DNA of 64,000 nt, taken from the NCBI GenBank assembly GCA_025800345.1, contig JAOXSB010000326.1, forward strand, positions 1-64,000, read 5' to 3'. This document shows, piece by piece, positions 1 to 9,555 of the stretch. The notes beneath the pieces were generated by a model. That model ran no database searches. It was not told where the DNA came from and was given only the letters and a program-made list of their open reading frames with translations. The number at the start of each line of letters is the position of its first letter. The first letter of the stretch is position 1. This DNA comes from Mangrovicoccus sp. (GTDB lineage Bacteria > Pseudomonadota > Alphaproteobacteria > Rhodobacterales > Rhodobacteraceae). The translations under genes and the position numbers were made by a program.

Positions 1-1470
1 CTGCGCCAACAAGCGCTTTCCATGGTCAATGCATTGGGCTCGGGGGTGTTGGAAACCCGCGCTATGCTCGCCTTTATTCCGCGGATTTGCGAGGCCTTGC
101 GGGGCGAGCCGTTGATGCTGCCCAATATCGCCACCTGGTGGTGCGGCCAGCCCAGTGAACGGGCCCATGTGAAAGCGAATACCGCGCGGATGATGATTGG
201 CCCGGCCCTGTCCACCCGGCTGCCCTTTGATGCTGAGGCCGCCACTGTGCTGGGCGGGCAGTTTCGCGCGCAATCAGAGGCATCGGTCAATGATTGGATC
301 GATGCGGAAGGCGGCGCTTTGGTGGGGCAAGAGGCGGTGCGTCTGTCCACCACCCCCGCCTTGGTCGATGGGCGTTTACAGCCCAGGCCCATGAGTTTGC
401 GGATCTTTGCCGCCCGCACCGAACGCGGCTGGACCTTTATGCCCGGCGGGTATGCTCGGATCGGGCGCAGCGAAGACCCCACGGCGATTGCACTGCAACA
501 GGGCGGCTCGGTCTCTGATGTTTGGGTGATCCGGGACCGCCCGGCCCAAGGGGCGACCATCTCGGATGCGCGGGTGGCACCGCGCAGGCGCGGAGATTTG
601 ACCGTTTTGCCCAGCCGGGCGGCGGATAATCTATATTGGCTGGGCCGGTATATTGAGCGCGCCGAGGGCACCATGCGCTTGCTGCGCGCGCGCCATGCGC
701 GGCTGAGCGAAAGCGCCGATCCCAAAGCGCCGCTTCTGCGCGAGATTGACGTGGCACTGGCGCGGTTGCGCGCCGAAGATGAGGCCGCGATCCCCGAAGG
801 CTTGCTCGATATGCTTAGCGCAGCGGTCAATAGCGCCGCGCAAGTGCGTGATCGGTTTAGCGAAGATGGGTGGGTGGCGCTGACCGATCTGCAAAATGCC
901 GCGCTGAAGGCTGCCGATGAGCTCAAGGGCGCAGGACCCGCTGATGAGGATGCGATTGCCCGCGGATTGGGCCAGCTTTTGCGGCAAGTCACGGGCTTTT
1001 CCGGTCTGGTGCAGGACAATATGTATCGCTTTACAGGCTGGCGATTTTTGTCCTTCGGGCGGGCATTGGAACGCGCGTCGGGTACGATCTCGGTGTTGGC
1101 GCAGTTTACCGAGGATGATGCCCCGGAAGGGGCGCTTGATCTGGCGGTGGAATATGCCGATAGCGCCATGACCCATCGCCGTCGCTATACGATCACCAGC
1201 AATCGCGACACGGTGATTGATCTGGTGGCGCTGGACGGGCGCAATCCCCGGTCGGTCCTATATCAGTTGGACCGTATGCGGGCGTTGGCAGGGCATTTGC
1301 CCGGCGCCGAAGATCGTGGCCAATTATCCCCATTTTACAAAGCGGTGATCCGAGCGCAGACAGATCTCGAACTCTCGGACGCGGCGGCGCTTGATCCAGA
1401 GGCCCTGTGGACCCTGCGCGGCAGCTTGGCGCAGATCTCTGATTTGCTCTCTACGGTGTATTTACGCTGA
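1..1470 (+). CDS. Circularly permuted ATP-grasp / alpha-E fusion protein, C-terminal part (5' end outside window)
   Basis: The reading frame is already open at base 1, so the gene begins upstream of the window; 489 codons are visible. Residues up to about 190 look like the end of a circularly permuted type 2 ATP-grasp domain (for example GWTFMPGGYARIG). From about residue 205 the sequence LPSRAADNLYWLGRYIERAE marks the start of an all-helical alpha-E domain that runs to the stop. Such proteins are thought to be peptide-ligase-like enzymes and usually sit beside a transglutaminase-like protease. No transglutaminase gene follows here; motA comes next, 78 bases on. The substrate is unknown. Family assignment is firm; the role is inferred only from family context. 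Confidence 0.8.
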   Translation: MRQQALSMVNALGSGVLETRAMLAFIPRICEALRGEPLMLPNIATWWCGQPSERAHVKANTARMMIGPALSTRLPFDAEAATVLGGQFRAQSEASVNDWIDAEGGALVGQEAVRLSTTPALVDGRLQPRPMSLRIFAARTERGWTFMPGGYARIGRSEDPTAIALQQGGSVSDVWVIRDRPAQGATISDARVAPRRRGDLTVLPSRAADNLYWLGRYIERAEGTMRLLRARHARLSESADPKAPLLREIDVALARLRAEDEAAIPEGLLDMLSAAVNSAAQVRDRFSEDGWVALTDLQNAALKAADELKGAGPADEDAIARGLGQLLRQVTGFSGLVQDNMYRFTGWRFLSFGRALERASGTISVLAQFTEDDAPEGALDLAVEYADSAMTHRRRYTITSNRDTVIDLVALDGRNPRSVLYQLDRMRALAGHLPGAEDRGQLSPFYKAVIRAQTDLELSDAAALDPEALWTLRGSLAQISDLLSTVYLR

Positions 1471-1548
1471 AAACCTGCCCAAACGCATCGGTTCTTTAAC
1501 CAATCGCTGTCACTTTCCCAGCCGTTACCGGGTTCGGAGAGTCGCGAA

Positions 1549-2418
1549 ATGTTCGGGATTATTGGGATTGCTGTGGTGTTCGGCATGGTGTTCGGCGGCT
1601 ATTTGCTGGCTGGCGGCAAAATGTCGATCATCATTAAAGCCTTACCGTTTGAGATGATGATGATCGGCGGCGCGGCTGTGGGGGCATTCATCATTTCCAA
1701 TGATTTCGCCTCGGTGAAACATTCCCTGAGTGATGTGGGCAAAGTCTTCAAAGGCCCGAAATGGAAATCTGCCGATTACCGCGATCTGTTATGCCTGCTG
1801 TTTGAATTGATCCGCCTGGCCCGGCAAAATCCTGTGGCGCTGGAAGAACATATCGACAGCCCCAATGATTCTGAGATTTTTCAGCGCTATGCGAAGATCT
1901 TGAAGGATAAAGAAGCGATTGCGCTGATCTGTGACACGCTGCGTTCAGCCTCGATGAATTTCAATGATCCGCATCAGGTCGAAGAGGTGTTGGAAAAGCG
2001 CATGGAAGCCTCGCATCACCATGCGATGCATTCCAGCCATGCGTTGCAAATGATGGCGGATGGTTTGCCCGCATTGGGGATTGTCGCTGCGGTTTTGGGG
2101 GTGATCAAAACCATGGGCAGCGTGAACCAACCGCCAGAAGTGCTTGGGAAATTGATCGGTAGCGCGCTTGTGGGAACTTTCTTGGGGGTGTTCTTAGCCT
2201 ATGGGGTGGTGGGCCCATTTGCGGCGCGAATCAAAACCGTCACTGAAGAGGATGATCATTTCTATCAGTTGATCCGCGAAGTTCTGGTGGCCAATCTGCA
2301 CAATCACGCCACCAATATTTGCATCGAAGTTGGGCGGCAAAACACGCCTTCGCATCACCGCCCGAGCTTTGCCGATCTTGAAGAAGCCCTGCGCGAAGCC
2401 AAGCAGAACGCCGCATGA
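1549..2418 (+). CDS. motA: Flagellar motor stator protein MotA
   Basis: At 289 residues this matches the usual MotA length. MotA is the inner-membrane stator subunit that, with MotB, conducts ions and drives flagellar rotation. Four hydrophobic segments are visible at about residues 2-21, 34-50, 170-190 and 203-224, with a large cytoplasmic loop between the second and third. The two functionally important prolines are present (P174 in DGLPALGIVAAVLGV and P223 in the last segment). The loop carries charged residues (R89, R92, E99/E100) where MotA contacts the rotor protein FliG. The next gene overlaps by 4 bases (ATGA), so the two are translationally coupled. No motB is present in this window, although it is often adjacent in other bacteria. 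Confidence 0.93.
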   Translation: MFGIIGIAVVFGMVFGGYLLAGGKMSIIIKALPFEMMMIGGAAVGAFIISNDFASVKHSLSDVGKVFKGPKWKSADYRDLLCLLFELIRLARQNPVALEEHIDSPNDSEIFQRYAKILKDKEAIALICDTLRSASMNFNDPHQVEEVLEKRMEASHHHAMHSSHALQMMADGLPALGIVAAVLGVIKTMGSVNQPPEVLGKLIGSALVGTFLGVFLAYGVVGPFAARIKTVTEEDDHFYQLIREVLVANLHNHATNICIEVGRQNTPSHHRPSFADLEEALREAKQNAA

Positions 2419-4598
2419 TCCGGGTAGTGGTGATCTGTTTCGCGCTGCTTTGGCCAGGGCTTTTGCGGGCGCAAGATTATGAAATACGCTCGGGCGAGCA
2501 TGATGGGTTCTCGCGCTTGGTCATCTATATGGGCACGCCGCAAGACTGGGAGTTGATCGCAAAGCCTGGCGGGTACAAGCTGCGCCTTAGCGGCTCAGAT
2601 CGCGGTTTTGCCACGGGTAAAGTGTTTGATTTCATTCCAAAGCGGCGGTTAACCGCGCTGAGCAGCGCGCCCGGGGAACTGACCCTTTCCACCGCTTGTG
2701 ATTGTCCAGCCCAAGCTTTTTTGGTGCGCCCTGATATCTTGGTGATTGATATTCATTCCAAGGTGCCTGGCCCGCTTGGGGATGTGGCGGATCTGCGCCA
2801 AGTGATGCCCTATGCACCGGTTGCTGAAGAGAGCCCTTCCAAGACCCAAGGGCGCCCAGGGCAGGGCCTAATCGCAGCAGAGCCTGGCGATCAGCCGATC
2901 CCGCAAGGGCCATTGCCCAGCCAAGCCCGGCGGCCGATCGATCCGATGGCATTGACCCGCTTTCAGGATTGGCCCGGGCAGGGCGGGCAGACGCAGCGCG
3001 CCGTGCAGCTCTTGGGGTTTGCAGGGGTGCAGCCTTCTGCTGGGTCTCGGATCGACGCGAGGGAACTGGTTGAAGGCATCGCTGCGGCGGCCTCTCAAGG
3101 TCTGGTGTCACTGGCTGGGCCCGATACTTTGTCCGTCGGAGATGCTTTGCGGGCCGCGCCGGAGCGTGGTTTTGCCCATCAGCAATTATCCGTCAGAGAT
3201 GGTTTTTTGCGCGACCCAGACCGGGCGGCGTTGGCAGAGGAACGGCGCAATTGCCGTCCGGCAGATCTGTTCACGGTGGATGAATGGGGGGATGCAGAGC
3301 AGCCGCCCAGTGAGCTATTGCAAGGGTTTCGCGCCAAAGGGCCTTGGCAATCGCTCGGAACGGATGCGGTGGAGGGCGCGGTTCAATTGGCCCGCGCCTA
3401 TATTTACTTGGGCTTTGGCAGCGAAGCGGCAGATGTTCTGCGCACTTATCGTATCCCCGAGGCGCAAGAAGAGGTGTTGATGCCGCTTGCCAAGATCGTG
3501 GAAAACCCCGGACAGCTGGAGCCGAACCCCTTTGCGGATCAATTGGCCTGTGACACCGGGGCAGCGCTTTGGGGATTTGTTGCCAGCCCGCTTGCTTTGC
3601 CAACAGATGAGCTGCTCGCCACAAAGACGATTTTGCGCAGTTTTGCGGCGCTTCCCCCATGGCTCAAAACCCAGCTCGGGGGGGTGGCCATGGCAAATTT
3701 TGAAGCCATTGATGATCTGGTTTCAGCCGAAGCGATCCGTGACGCCGTATATCGCGCGCGGGTTGCGCAGTATCAAACCAGCCTGCCGCAAGCCGTGCCC
3801 GGTGAAGAAGCGGTCATTCCCCCGGTGCCCGAGTTGCAAGGCGAGGAAGGATCTGATCGCGCCGCGCGGATGGCCGATCTAGCGCAAAGTCTAAAGGCGC
3901 AAGAGGCAAGCCCCAGCCCAGAGGAACGCGAAGAGATTGCCGCGCTTATTTTTGAAACCCGCGGCAGTTCAGAAAGCATTGCGCTGCTTGAGGCCTATAT
4001 CCACGCGGCCGGTGATGCCCAGGCCATCCTTGATGGGGAGCAAATCCTGGGCCAGCTTTCCCGCTCGCGCTTTGTCGCATCCTATCCCATTCTAGCGCAT
4101 CGAGATGCTTTGCTGCGCGCGGCGGCGCAGCAGCCGTCTCACGATGTGTTCCTGGGGCTTCTTTCCCGCAGCGAGAAACAATTTCGAAAAGAGCCGCCTG
4201 ATCTAGAGACCCTGGAGGTGATACTGCGCCGTTTGCAAGATATGGGCTTGCCGCGCAGCGCCGCCGCTTTGGCAGAGCATGCGCCGCCCGATACGCGCCT
4301 TGCGGTGCAAACCCTGCCTGCGCCCTCCGAGGATGGGCCAGGGCAAAGCAATTCCGCCCAAACAGATGGGCAGGCAGGACAGGTCAATCTACCCGCAGTG
4401 CCGGTGGCAGGGGCCGTTTTCGGGGCAAATACCCTGGCCTCAGAGCAGGCGAGCGCGCTGCGCGCGTTGCTGCGCGCGGATGCGGAGAATGCGGGCGGGG
4501 AAGATCCGGAACAGCGTCCCATGGAGCCGTTGAAAGTGTTGCAAAATACCGATGATGCACTGGAATTGTTGCGTGGGTTGAGCCTGAGCGCGCCTTGA
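2415..4598 (+). CDS. Large exported protein of unknown function coupled to motA
   Basis: This 727-residue protein starts inside the motA stop codon (4-base overlap), so it is probably made together with MotA. Residues 1-19 ([20 protein letters not shown]) form a clear signal peptide with a cleavage site after LRA, which places the mature protein in the periplasm. The rest is rich in Ala, Gln, Pro and Leu helices, with TPR-like alternation around residues 300-350 and 500-620 and low-complexity linkers near 140-170 and 635-690. No family or catalytic motif is recognised. It occupies the position motB often has but has no OmpA-like peptidoglycan-binding domain and no membrane segment after the signal peptide. 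A periplasmic motor-associated role, by analogy with rhizobial MotC, is a guess from position only. Confidence 0.75.
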   Translation: MIRVVVICFALLWPGLLRAQDYEIRSGEHDGFSRLVIYMGTPQDWELIAKPGGYKLRLSGSDRGFATGKVFDFIPKRRLTALSSAPGELTLSTACDCPAQAFLVRPDILVIDIHSKVPGPLGDVADLRQVMPYAPVAEESPSKTQGRPGQGLIAAEPGDQPIPQGPLPSQARRPIDPMALTRFQDWPGQGGQTQRAVQLLGFAGVQPSAGSRIDARELVEGIAAAASQGLVSLAGPDTLSVGDALRAAPERGFAHQQLSVRDGFLRDPDRAALAEERRNCRPADLFTVDEWGDAEQPPSELLQGFRAKGPWQSLGTDAVEGAVQLARAYIYLGFGSEAADVLRTYRIPEAQEEVLMPLAKIVENPGQLEPNPFADQLACDTGAALWGFVASPLALPTDELLATKTILRSFAALPPWLKTQLGGVAMANFEAIDDLVSAEAIRDAVYRARVAQYQTSLPQAVPGEEAVIPPVPELQGEEGSDRAARMADLAQSLKAQEASPSPEEREEIAALIFETRGSSESIALLEAYIHAAGDAQAILDGEQILGQLSRSRFVASYPILAHRDALLRAAAQQPSHDVFLGLLSRSEKQFRKEPPDLETLEVILRRLQDMGLPRSAAALAEHAPPDTRLAVQTLPAPSEDGPGQSNSAQTDGQAGQVNLPAVPVAGAVFGANTLASEQASALRALLRADAENAGGEDPEQRPMEPLKVLQNTDDALELLRGLSLSAP

Positions 4599-4668
4599 AG
4601 CGCGCCCAGAAGAGCCCCGCCAGCAAGGCATTTCTACCGGGCTTCAAAGATATATCTGTTGGGGAAAA

Positions 4669-4758
4669 TGGCGGAGAGACAGGGATTCGAACCCTGGAGA
4701 CGGTTACCCGCCTACACGCGTTCCAGGCGTGCGCCTTCGACCACTCGGCCACCTCTCC
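4669..4758 (-). tRNA. tRNA-Ser (anticodon GGA)
   Basis: On the minus strand the 90-base sequence folds as a class II tRNA. The acceptor stem pairs GGAGAGG with TCTCTCC, followed by a G discriminator and an encoded CCA end. The anticodon stem CACGC/GCGTG encloses loop CTGGAAC with anticodon GGA, which reads UCC (and UCU) serine codons. A long variable arm and a TTCGAAT T-loop are present. It lies between two converging coding regions. Confidence 0.96.
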
Positions 4759-4811
4759 GTGAGGAGCACGCATAGACAAACTGTTCAGGGGGTGCAAGGC
4801 GATAGGTGCAG

Positions 4812-7322
4812 TTAGCGCCCATCTCCGCCATCGGCATCTCCCGCGCTGCCATCGCCAGTTCCATCCACATCCGCTTCATCGCGATAGACTTGCGCCGGGC
4901 GGCTCTCAAACGGGGTTTTGGCAGCCTCATGCACGGGTTTTGCAGGGTCTGCGAGATCGCGCAGAACCTCGGCATTGCGCAGCCATATATCGCGCTGCGC
5001 GAAGGGAATTTCGATTCCCTCTTCGGCGAGACGGCGCGCGATTTCATGGTTCAACTCTGAACGCGCAGAGAGCGAGAAATTCACGTCTCGTAGAATCGCT
5101 CGGATTTCGAATTCCAAGGCGTCGGCGCCGAAGGCCATGAACAAAATACCAGGCGGCGGGGAGAGCAGCACCAGCGGATGGGCTTCGGCCACTTCGCGTA
5201 AAATACGCTCTACTTTTGCTGGATCGCTGCCATAGGCAACGCCCACTTGAAGGATAATCCGCCCCACCATATTGCCATGGGTCCAATTGGTAACAGTGCC
5301 GGAAATCAGATCGGAATTGGGCACGATCAGATCAGTGCGGTCAAAGGTTTCGATCCGCGTGGCGCGCACGGAGATATCCCGCACATAGCCTTGTTGGCCG
5401 TTCACATCGATCCAATCGCCTTTGGAAATAGGGCGCTCGATCAGCAAGATGATCCCTGAGACGAAATTCGACACGATGGTTTGCAGGCCAAAACCGATCC
5501 CTACGGAAAGGGCACCGGCAACGATCGCCAGTGAGGAAAGATTCATCCCCGTGCTGCGGATCGCGATCACGGCCGCCAGGAAAATGCCAATATAGCCGAC
5601 GCCGGCGACAATGGCGGTGCGGGCGCCAATATCAAAGCGGGTTTTGGGTAGAATCGAGACCCTTAGGGCGGCTTGCAACAGCCGGGTGGTGCCATAAAGC
5701 ACAGCAAATATTGCGAGAAAGGTCACGATATCGGCAGGCGCGATTTTGACCCCACCCATGGAAAAACCTTCGCGGAACCCGGCCCAGATCTCGGTGAGAT
5801 CGGCAACCCGGGCGCCCCAGATCAAGGCCAATACAGGCAAAAGCGCGCCATAAACCGCGATGCCGATATAGGTGGGGGCCAGATCGCTGTGATCCGGCGG
5901 GCGCCGTTTCATGGCGGTGTAAAGTTCGGTGAGCCAATTGCCAAAAAACGCGGCCAGGCCCAGCACAAAAACCGAAAAACACACAGGCATGATGGTGGCG
6001 GCGGCAACGCCACTATAGCCCAGGGCCGCGGCTGCGGGGGCTAGAATACCCGTGACCATCCCAATACGCGCCAAAATGTCGAGCAAGCGCAGGGCGAAAG
6101 AAGCTTCCTCTTCCTCCTCTTCGGCCGCTTGAGGCTGCGCCAGCAAAAACATCTGTGAGAAACGATACACCAAAAAGCCCAGCACCACGAAAAAGGGGAA
6201 TAGCCAAAAGGCTTGGGTGTTGTCGGTGACCTCAATCAGGCTCAGGAACATTTCTGCGCCCATGGCCAGGGCCAGCACATAGACCGCGAGAAAACCGGTG
6301 CGGCGGGCGCGGGTTTGCTGTGGGCGGCTTAGGGCGACAAAGCTTGGGTCTTCTTCACCGGCGGGAAAAAGGCGGCCAATAAAGGCAACCCCGATGATCA
6401 AATAAAGCCCGCCATGGCGCAGCGCGAGCAAAAGCGCATCCCCTGAGGGGCCCACAAGATTAGACAGGCTTGCGGCATAAAGCAGGATCGCCAGGCCAAC
6501 CCAGGGCAAGCCCACTTCGACCAATATCACCAGGGCCTGCAGCGGAAAACTGATCGCCGGAGGGGCAACATTGCGGGCAGCGCGGCGCAGCCCCGCGGTC
6601 CAGACTCGCCCGCGTATCAGCAAGAATGCTCCCAAAAGAAGCAAGACAGACACCAGGGGCAGGTTGCGCAAGAACACTTCGCGGGCATCGGCTGCCCGCA
6701 GCAAACCGAGCGTTTCGATGGGAATGGCCGTGACATGCCCGTCGAGTTCGACAATGGGAGCGGACCAATTGAGCGGGTTCAGCGGGATGGGGCCGCGGGC
6801 GAAGACCACAGCGGCCTTGCGTTGGCGCAGCACCGCGTCCAGTTCGCGCACCAGCCCATCCGCATGGGCAAAGGCTTCGGCGGCGCGAATATTGGGTTCT
6901 TCAAGATCTGCGAGATGCTGTGTCAGTTCCACGCGACGCTCATGCGCCCAAACGCTGTTCTCGCCTGGGGAAGGGGCGGGGTCAGCTTCCGCCTCCGCTG
7001 CTTCGGCCGTCTCTTCAGGGGCAGGGGCCTCGCTTTGTTCGCTGGGTGTTGCGCCCAAAGCCTCAAGCTGGCGTTCGACCGTGCCGATGCGCAGTGAACG
7101 GTATTCTTGCGCGTCCATAAAGGTTTCGCGCCATGTGGCGACTTCGCCGCGCAGCCGTTCCATCGTTTGGTCCGGCGCACGATCATAATTGATCACCCGT
7201 TCCACCCGCGCGGCCAGGCTTTCCCATTCCTTGTAATCAATTCTTGGGTTTGATTGGGCGATGAGCGCGCCTGCCCAAAGGAGCGTTGCGATCACCCCGA
7301 TGAGCCATAGGCGCCAGTTCAC
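4812..7322 (-). CDS. Mechanosensitive channel, MscS family, with DUF3772-type N-terminus
   Basis: This is a large MscS-type protein (836 residues from the chosen start). The N-terminus has a signal/anchor segment (WRLWLIGVIATLLWAGALIA), then a periplasmic coiled-coil-like region of about 170 residues as in DUF3772 proteins. Roughly ten membrane segments follow, and the C-terminal third is the MscS pore and beta domain (SVGIGFGLQTIVSNFVSGI and IERPISKGDWIDVNG). It should act as an inner-membrane tension-gated channel protecting against osmotic downshock. I chose the GTG at 7322 because GAGGA lies just upstream and it starts immediately after the cysK stop; a longer frame from 7373 would overlap cysK. 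It is probably the last gene of a trgB-cysK-channel run. Confidence 0.9.
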   Translation of the reverse strand: MNWRLWLIGVIATLLWAGALIAQSNPRIDYKEWESLAARVERVINYDRAPDQTMERLRGEVATWRETFMDAQEYRSLRIGTVERQLEALGATPSEQSEAPAPEETAEAAEAEADPAPSPGENSVWAHERRVELTQHLADLEEPNIRAAEAFAHADGLVRELDAVLRQRKAAVVFARGPIPLNPLNWSAPIVELDGHVTAIPIETLGLLRAADAREVFLRNLPLVSVLLLLGAFLLIRGRVWTAGLRRAARNVAPPAISFPLQALVILVEVGLPWVGLAILLYAASLSNLVGPSGDALLLALRHGGLYLIIGVAFIGRLFPAGEEDPSFVALSRPQQTRARRTGFLAVYVLALAMGAEMFLSLIEVTDNTQAFWLFPFFVVLGFLVYRFSQMFLLAQPQAAEEEEEEASFALRLLDILARIGMVTGILAPAAAALGYSGVAAATIMPVCFSVFVLGLAAFFGNWLTELYTAMKRRPPDHSDLAPTYIGIAVYGALLPVLALIWGARVADLTEIWAGFREGFSMGGVKIAPADIVTFLAIFAVLYGTTRLLQAALRVSILPKTRFDIGARTAIVAGVGYIGIFLAAVIAIRSTGMNLSSLAIVAGALSVGIGFGLQTIVSNFVSGIILLIERPISKGDWIDVNGQQGYVRDISVRATRIETFDRTDLIVPNSDLISGTVTNWTHGNMVGRIILQVGVAYGSDPAKVERILREVAEAHPLVLLSPPPGILFMAFGADALEFEIRAILRDVNFSLSARSELNHEIARRLAEEGIEIPFAQRDIWLRNAEVLRDLADPAKPVHEAAKTPFESRPAQVYRDEADVDGTGDGSAGDADGGDGR

Positions 7323-7324
7323 GC

Positions 7325-8356
7325 TTAATCCTCGAACACTGTTGGGATTTCGCGAGGCTCTGAGGCGAGCCAATCGGGGCAGGGCAGGTTTTTGGCCCGC
7401 AGGAATTCCGGGTTAAAGATCTTAGATTGATAGCGGGTGCCGTAATCACACAAGATCGTCACGATGGTATGACCTGGGCCCAGATCTTTGGCCAAGCGCA
7501 CCGCCCCGGCCACATTGATCCCAGAAGAGCCGCCCAAAACCAGCCCTTCGTCCTTGAGCAGATCAAAGATCAGAGGCAGGGCTTCGTCATCGGAAATGCG
7601 ATAGGCTTTGTCTGGGGTTAGACCATCAAGATTTGCGGTGACGCGGCCTTGGCCGATGCCTTCGGTGATGGAATCGCCCTCGGCTTTCAACGCGCCTTCG
7701 GCGTAAAGACCGTAAAGCGCCGAGCCGCCAGGATCGGCCAACCCGATGGTCACGCCTTTTGGCTGTAGGGCCATGGCCACCCCGGCCAGTGTGCCCCCAG
7801 AGCCCACGGCGCAGATAAAGCCATCAACCTTGCCGCCGGTCTCTTCCCAAATCTCTGGGCCGGTGGTTTCCAAATGCGCTTGGCGATTGGCCGTGTTGTC
7901 AAATTGATTGGCCCAGATCACCCCATTGGGTTCGCTCTCGGCCAATTTCGCCGCCAAACGTTCCGAATAGCGCACATAGTTATTGGGGTTGCGATAAGGG
8001 GCGGCGGGCACTTGCACCAATTCGGCCCCGGCCAAGCGGATCATATCCTTTTTCTCTTGGCTTTGGGTTTCTGGGATCACGATCACGGTTTTAAAGCCCA
8101 TGGAGGCCCCGACCAGCGCCAGACCGATCCCGGTATTGCCCGCGGTGCCTTCGACAATGGTGCCGCCAGGGCGCAGAGCCCCCCGCGCGATTGCGTCTTT
8201 GATGATATAGAGCGCCGCGCGATCTTTGACCGATTGGCCGGGATTGAGAAATTCCGCTTTGCCCAAGATCTCGCAGCCGGTTTCCTCGCTGACCTTATTG
8301 AGGCGGATCAGGGGGGTATGGCCGATGGCGTCGGCGAGATCACTGTAAATGGCCAT
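7325..8356 (-). CDS. cysK: Cysteine synthase (O-acetylserine sulfhydrylase)
   Basis: This is a PLP-dependent fold-type II enzyme of 343 residues that makes L-cysteine from O-acetylserine and sulfide in the cytoplasm. Visible motifs are the PLP lysine K44 in GQSVKDRA, the substrate loop TAGNTG at 71-76, the phosphate-binding GSGGT at 185-189, and GSSGIN at 276-281. The start at 8356 is preceded by GAGGA at good spacing and begins at the family-typical MAIYSDLADAIGHTPL; a 31-residue upstream extension is unlikely. It lies directly downstream of trgB, an arrangement recalled from the tellurite-resistance locus of Rhodobacter sphaeroides. It could be one of several cysteine synthases in the cell. 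Confidence 0.92.
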   Translation of the reverse strand: MAIYSDLADAIGHTPLIRLNKVSEETGCEILGKAEFLNPGQSVKDRAALYIIKDAIARGALRPGGTIVEGTAGNTGIGLALVGASMGFKTVIVIPETQSQEKKDMIRLAGAELVQVPAAPYRNPNNYVRYSERLAAKLAESEPNGVIWANQFDNTANRQAHLETTGPEIWEETGGKVDGFICAVGSGGTLAGVAMALQPKGVTIGLADPGGSALYGLYAEGALKAEGDSITEGIGQGRVTANLDGLTPDKAYRISDDEALPLIFDLLKDEGLVLGGSSGINVAGAVRLAKDLGPGHTIVTILCDYGTRYQSKIFNPEFLRAKNLPCPDWLASEPREIPTVFED

Positions 8357-8409
8357 TGCGGGTCCTCGTTGTTCGCTTTGTACTGTCTTAGGCAGCGCCA
8401 GAGACGGTT

Positions 8410-9492
8410 TCAACCAGCCAAAATCTTGGCACGGTTGAGAGAAAGCCAATATGCGCTGATCATAAGCGGTCCATGGGGGATTTCACCAGAGGCTATCCGC
8501 GCCATCAAATCTTCACGGGGCAGGATCAAAGCGCGAATATCTTCGCCTTCTTCCGCGACCCCATGCATGCCTTCGGCCCCATCGGGCAGATCAGCGATGC
8601 CTATATAGGAGGTAAGATATTCGGAAAACGCCCCGGCAGAGGGGTAATAGCCCGCGATTTTATGCAGCGCTGACAGGGTCAGCCCGGCCTCTTCAAGGGT
8701 TTCCTTATGGGCGGTTTGCTCGGGCGTATCCCCTGGTTCGATCCTGCCTGCCACCGGCTCCATCAGCCAGGGGTGATCATCGCCCCTGGCCAGGGGCCCT
8801 GCGCGGAATTGTTCCACCACCATCACCCGGTCTCGTATTGGGTCATAAGGCATGACCGTGACGGCATCGGCGGCAACAAATACCGCCCGGCGCAACAGAT
8901 CGCTTTCGCCCCCGGCATAGGTTTTGTGGCGCAGGAAAAACTCTTGCACCGCGAAATATTCCACATAGGGCTGTTTGATCTGCTCAAAGGCAATATCGGC
9001 TTGGGAAAACCCGCTGTGATCGGGACGGGTTTCGACTTGGGCCATGGCCCGGCTATGGGCGCGCGACAGCACCATCGCAAGCCGGTCGCGGATCTCTGCT
9101 GTGGAAAACACCCCTTGCAGGGCAAAGCAATCGCCCATGGCCAAGGCCCAAACCGGGGCCATGCGGCGGGTCCAATGGGCGGCGTCAACCGGGTCTGTGC
9201 CCTCGCTGGCGGGCAGGGCCACTGTTTGGCCATTGATCTGGCCCGAGACGAAGGACAGCCCGCCAATGGCGAATAAAAACCCCAGCTTTTCGCGCTGTTG
9301 ATCCGTCAGGGCAAAGCTTTCGCCGCTGACTGTGCCGCCTTGGTGGTTCGCCAAGCCGGGTAACCCATGGGTGCCCGCTTGGGCCAGACTATAGCCTGGC
9401 AGGCGCACCGCCTCGCGTGAGGCGGCGTCGAGCCCCAAAACAGCGATGATCTTGGGCTCACAGAGCAAGGCAGGCAAAAACAGTCGCGACAT
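8410..9492 (-). CDS. trgB: TrgB-like protein with C-terminal Nudix hydrolase domain
   Basis: This 360-residue protein has two halves. Residues 1-170 resemble a gamma-glutamylcyclotransferase-like/TrgB N-domain (LAMGDCFALQGVFS). Residues about 200-340 form a Nudix domain of the ADP-ribose pyrophosphatase type. The Nudix box lies at 249-271 and keeps the metal-binding core ETLEEAG (E264, E267, E268). It deviates at two consensus positions, with D255 in place of E and K263 in place of R. It should hydrolyse a nucleoside diphosphate derivative; the true substrate is unknown. TrgB was described as a tellurite-resistance determinant in Rhodobacter sphaeroides, also next to cysK. trgA is not adjacent here. 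The gene name rests on family memory plus context. Confidence 0.8.
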   Translation of the reverse strand: MSRLFLPALLCEPKIIAVLGLDAASREAVRLPGYSLAQAGTHGLPGLANHQGGTVSGESFALTDQQREKLGFLFAIGGLSFVSGQINGQTVALPASEGTDPVDAAHWTRRMAPVWALAMGDCFALQGVFSTAEIRDRLAMVLSRAHSRAMAQVETRPDHSGFSQADIAFEQIKQPYVEYFAVQEFFLRHKTYAGGESDLLRRAVFVAADAVTVMPYDPIRDRVMVVEQFRAGPLARGDDHPWLMEPVAGRIEPGDTPEQTAHKETLEEAGLTLSALHKIAGYYPSAGAFSEYLTSYIGIADLPDGAEGMHGVAEEGEDIRALILPREDLMARIASGEIPHGPLMISAYWLSLNRAKILAG

Positions 9493-9555
9493 GACGGACT
9501 CACTGGCTAAGCAAACATCTTTGGCCTAACCCGCCGCGCGAAGCCGGGTCCAGTG

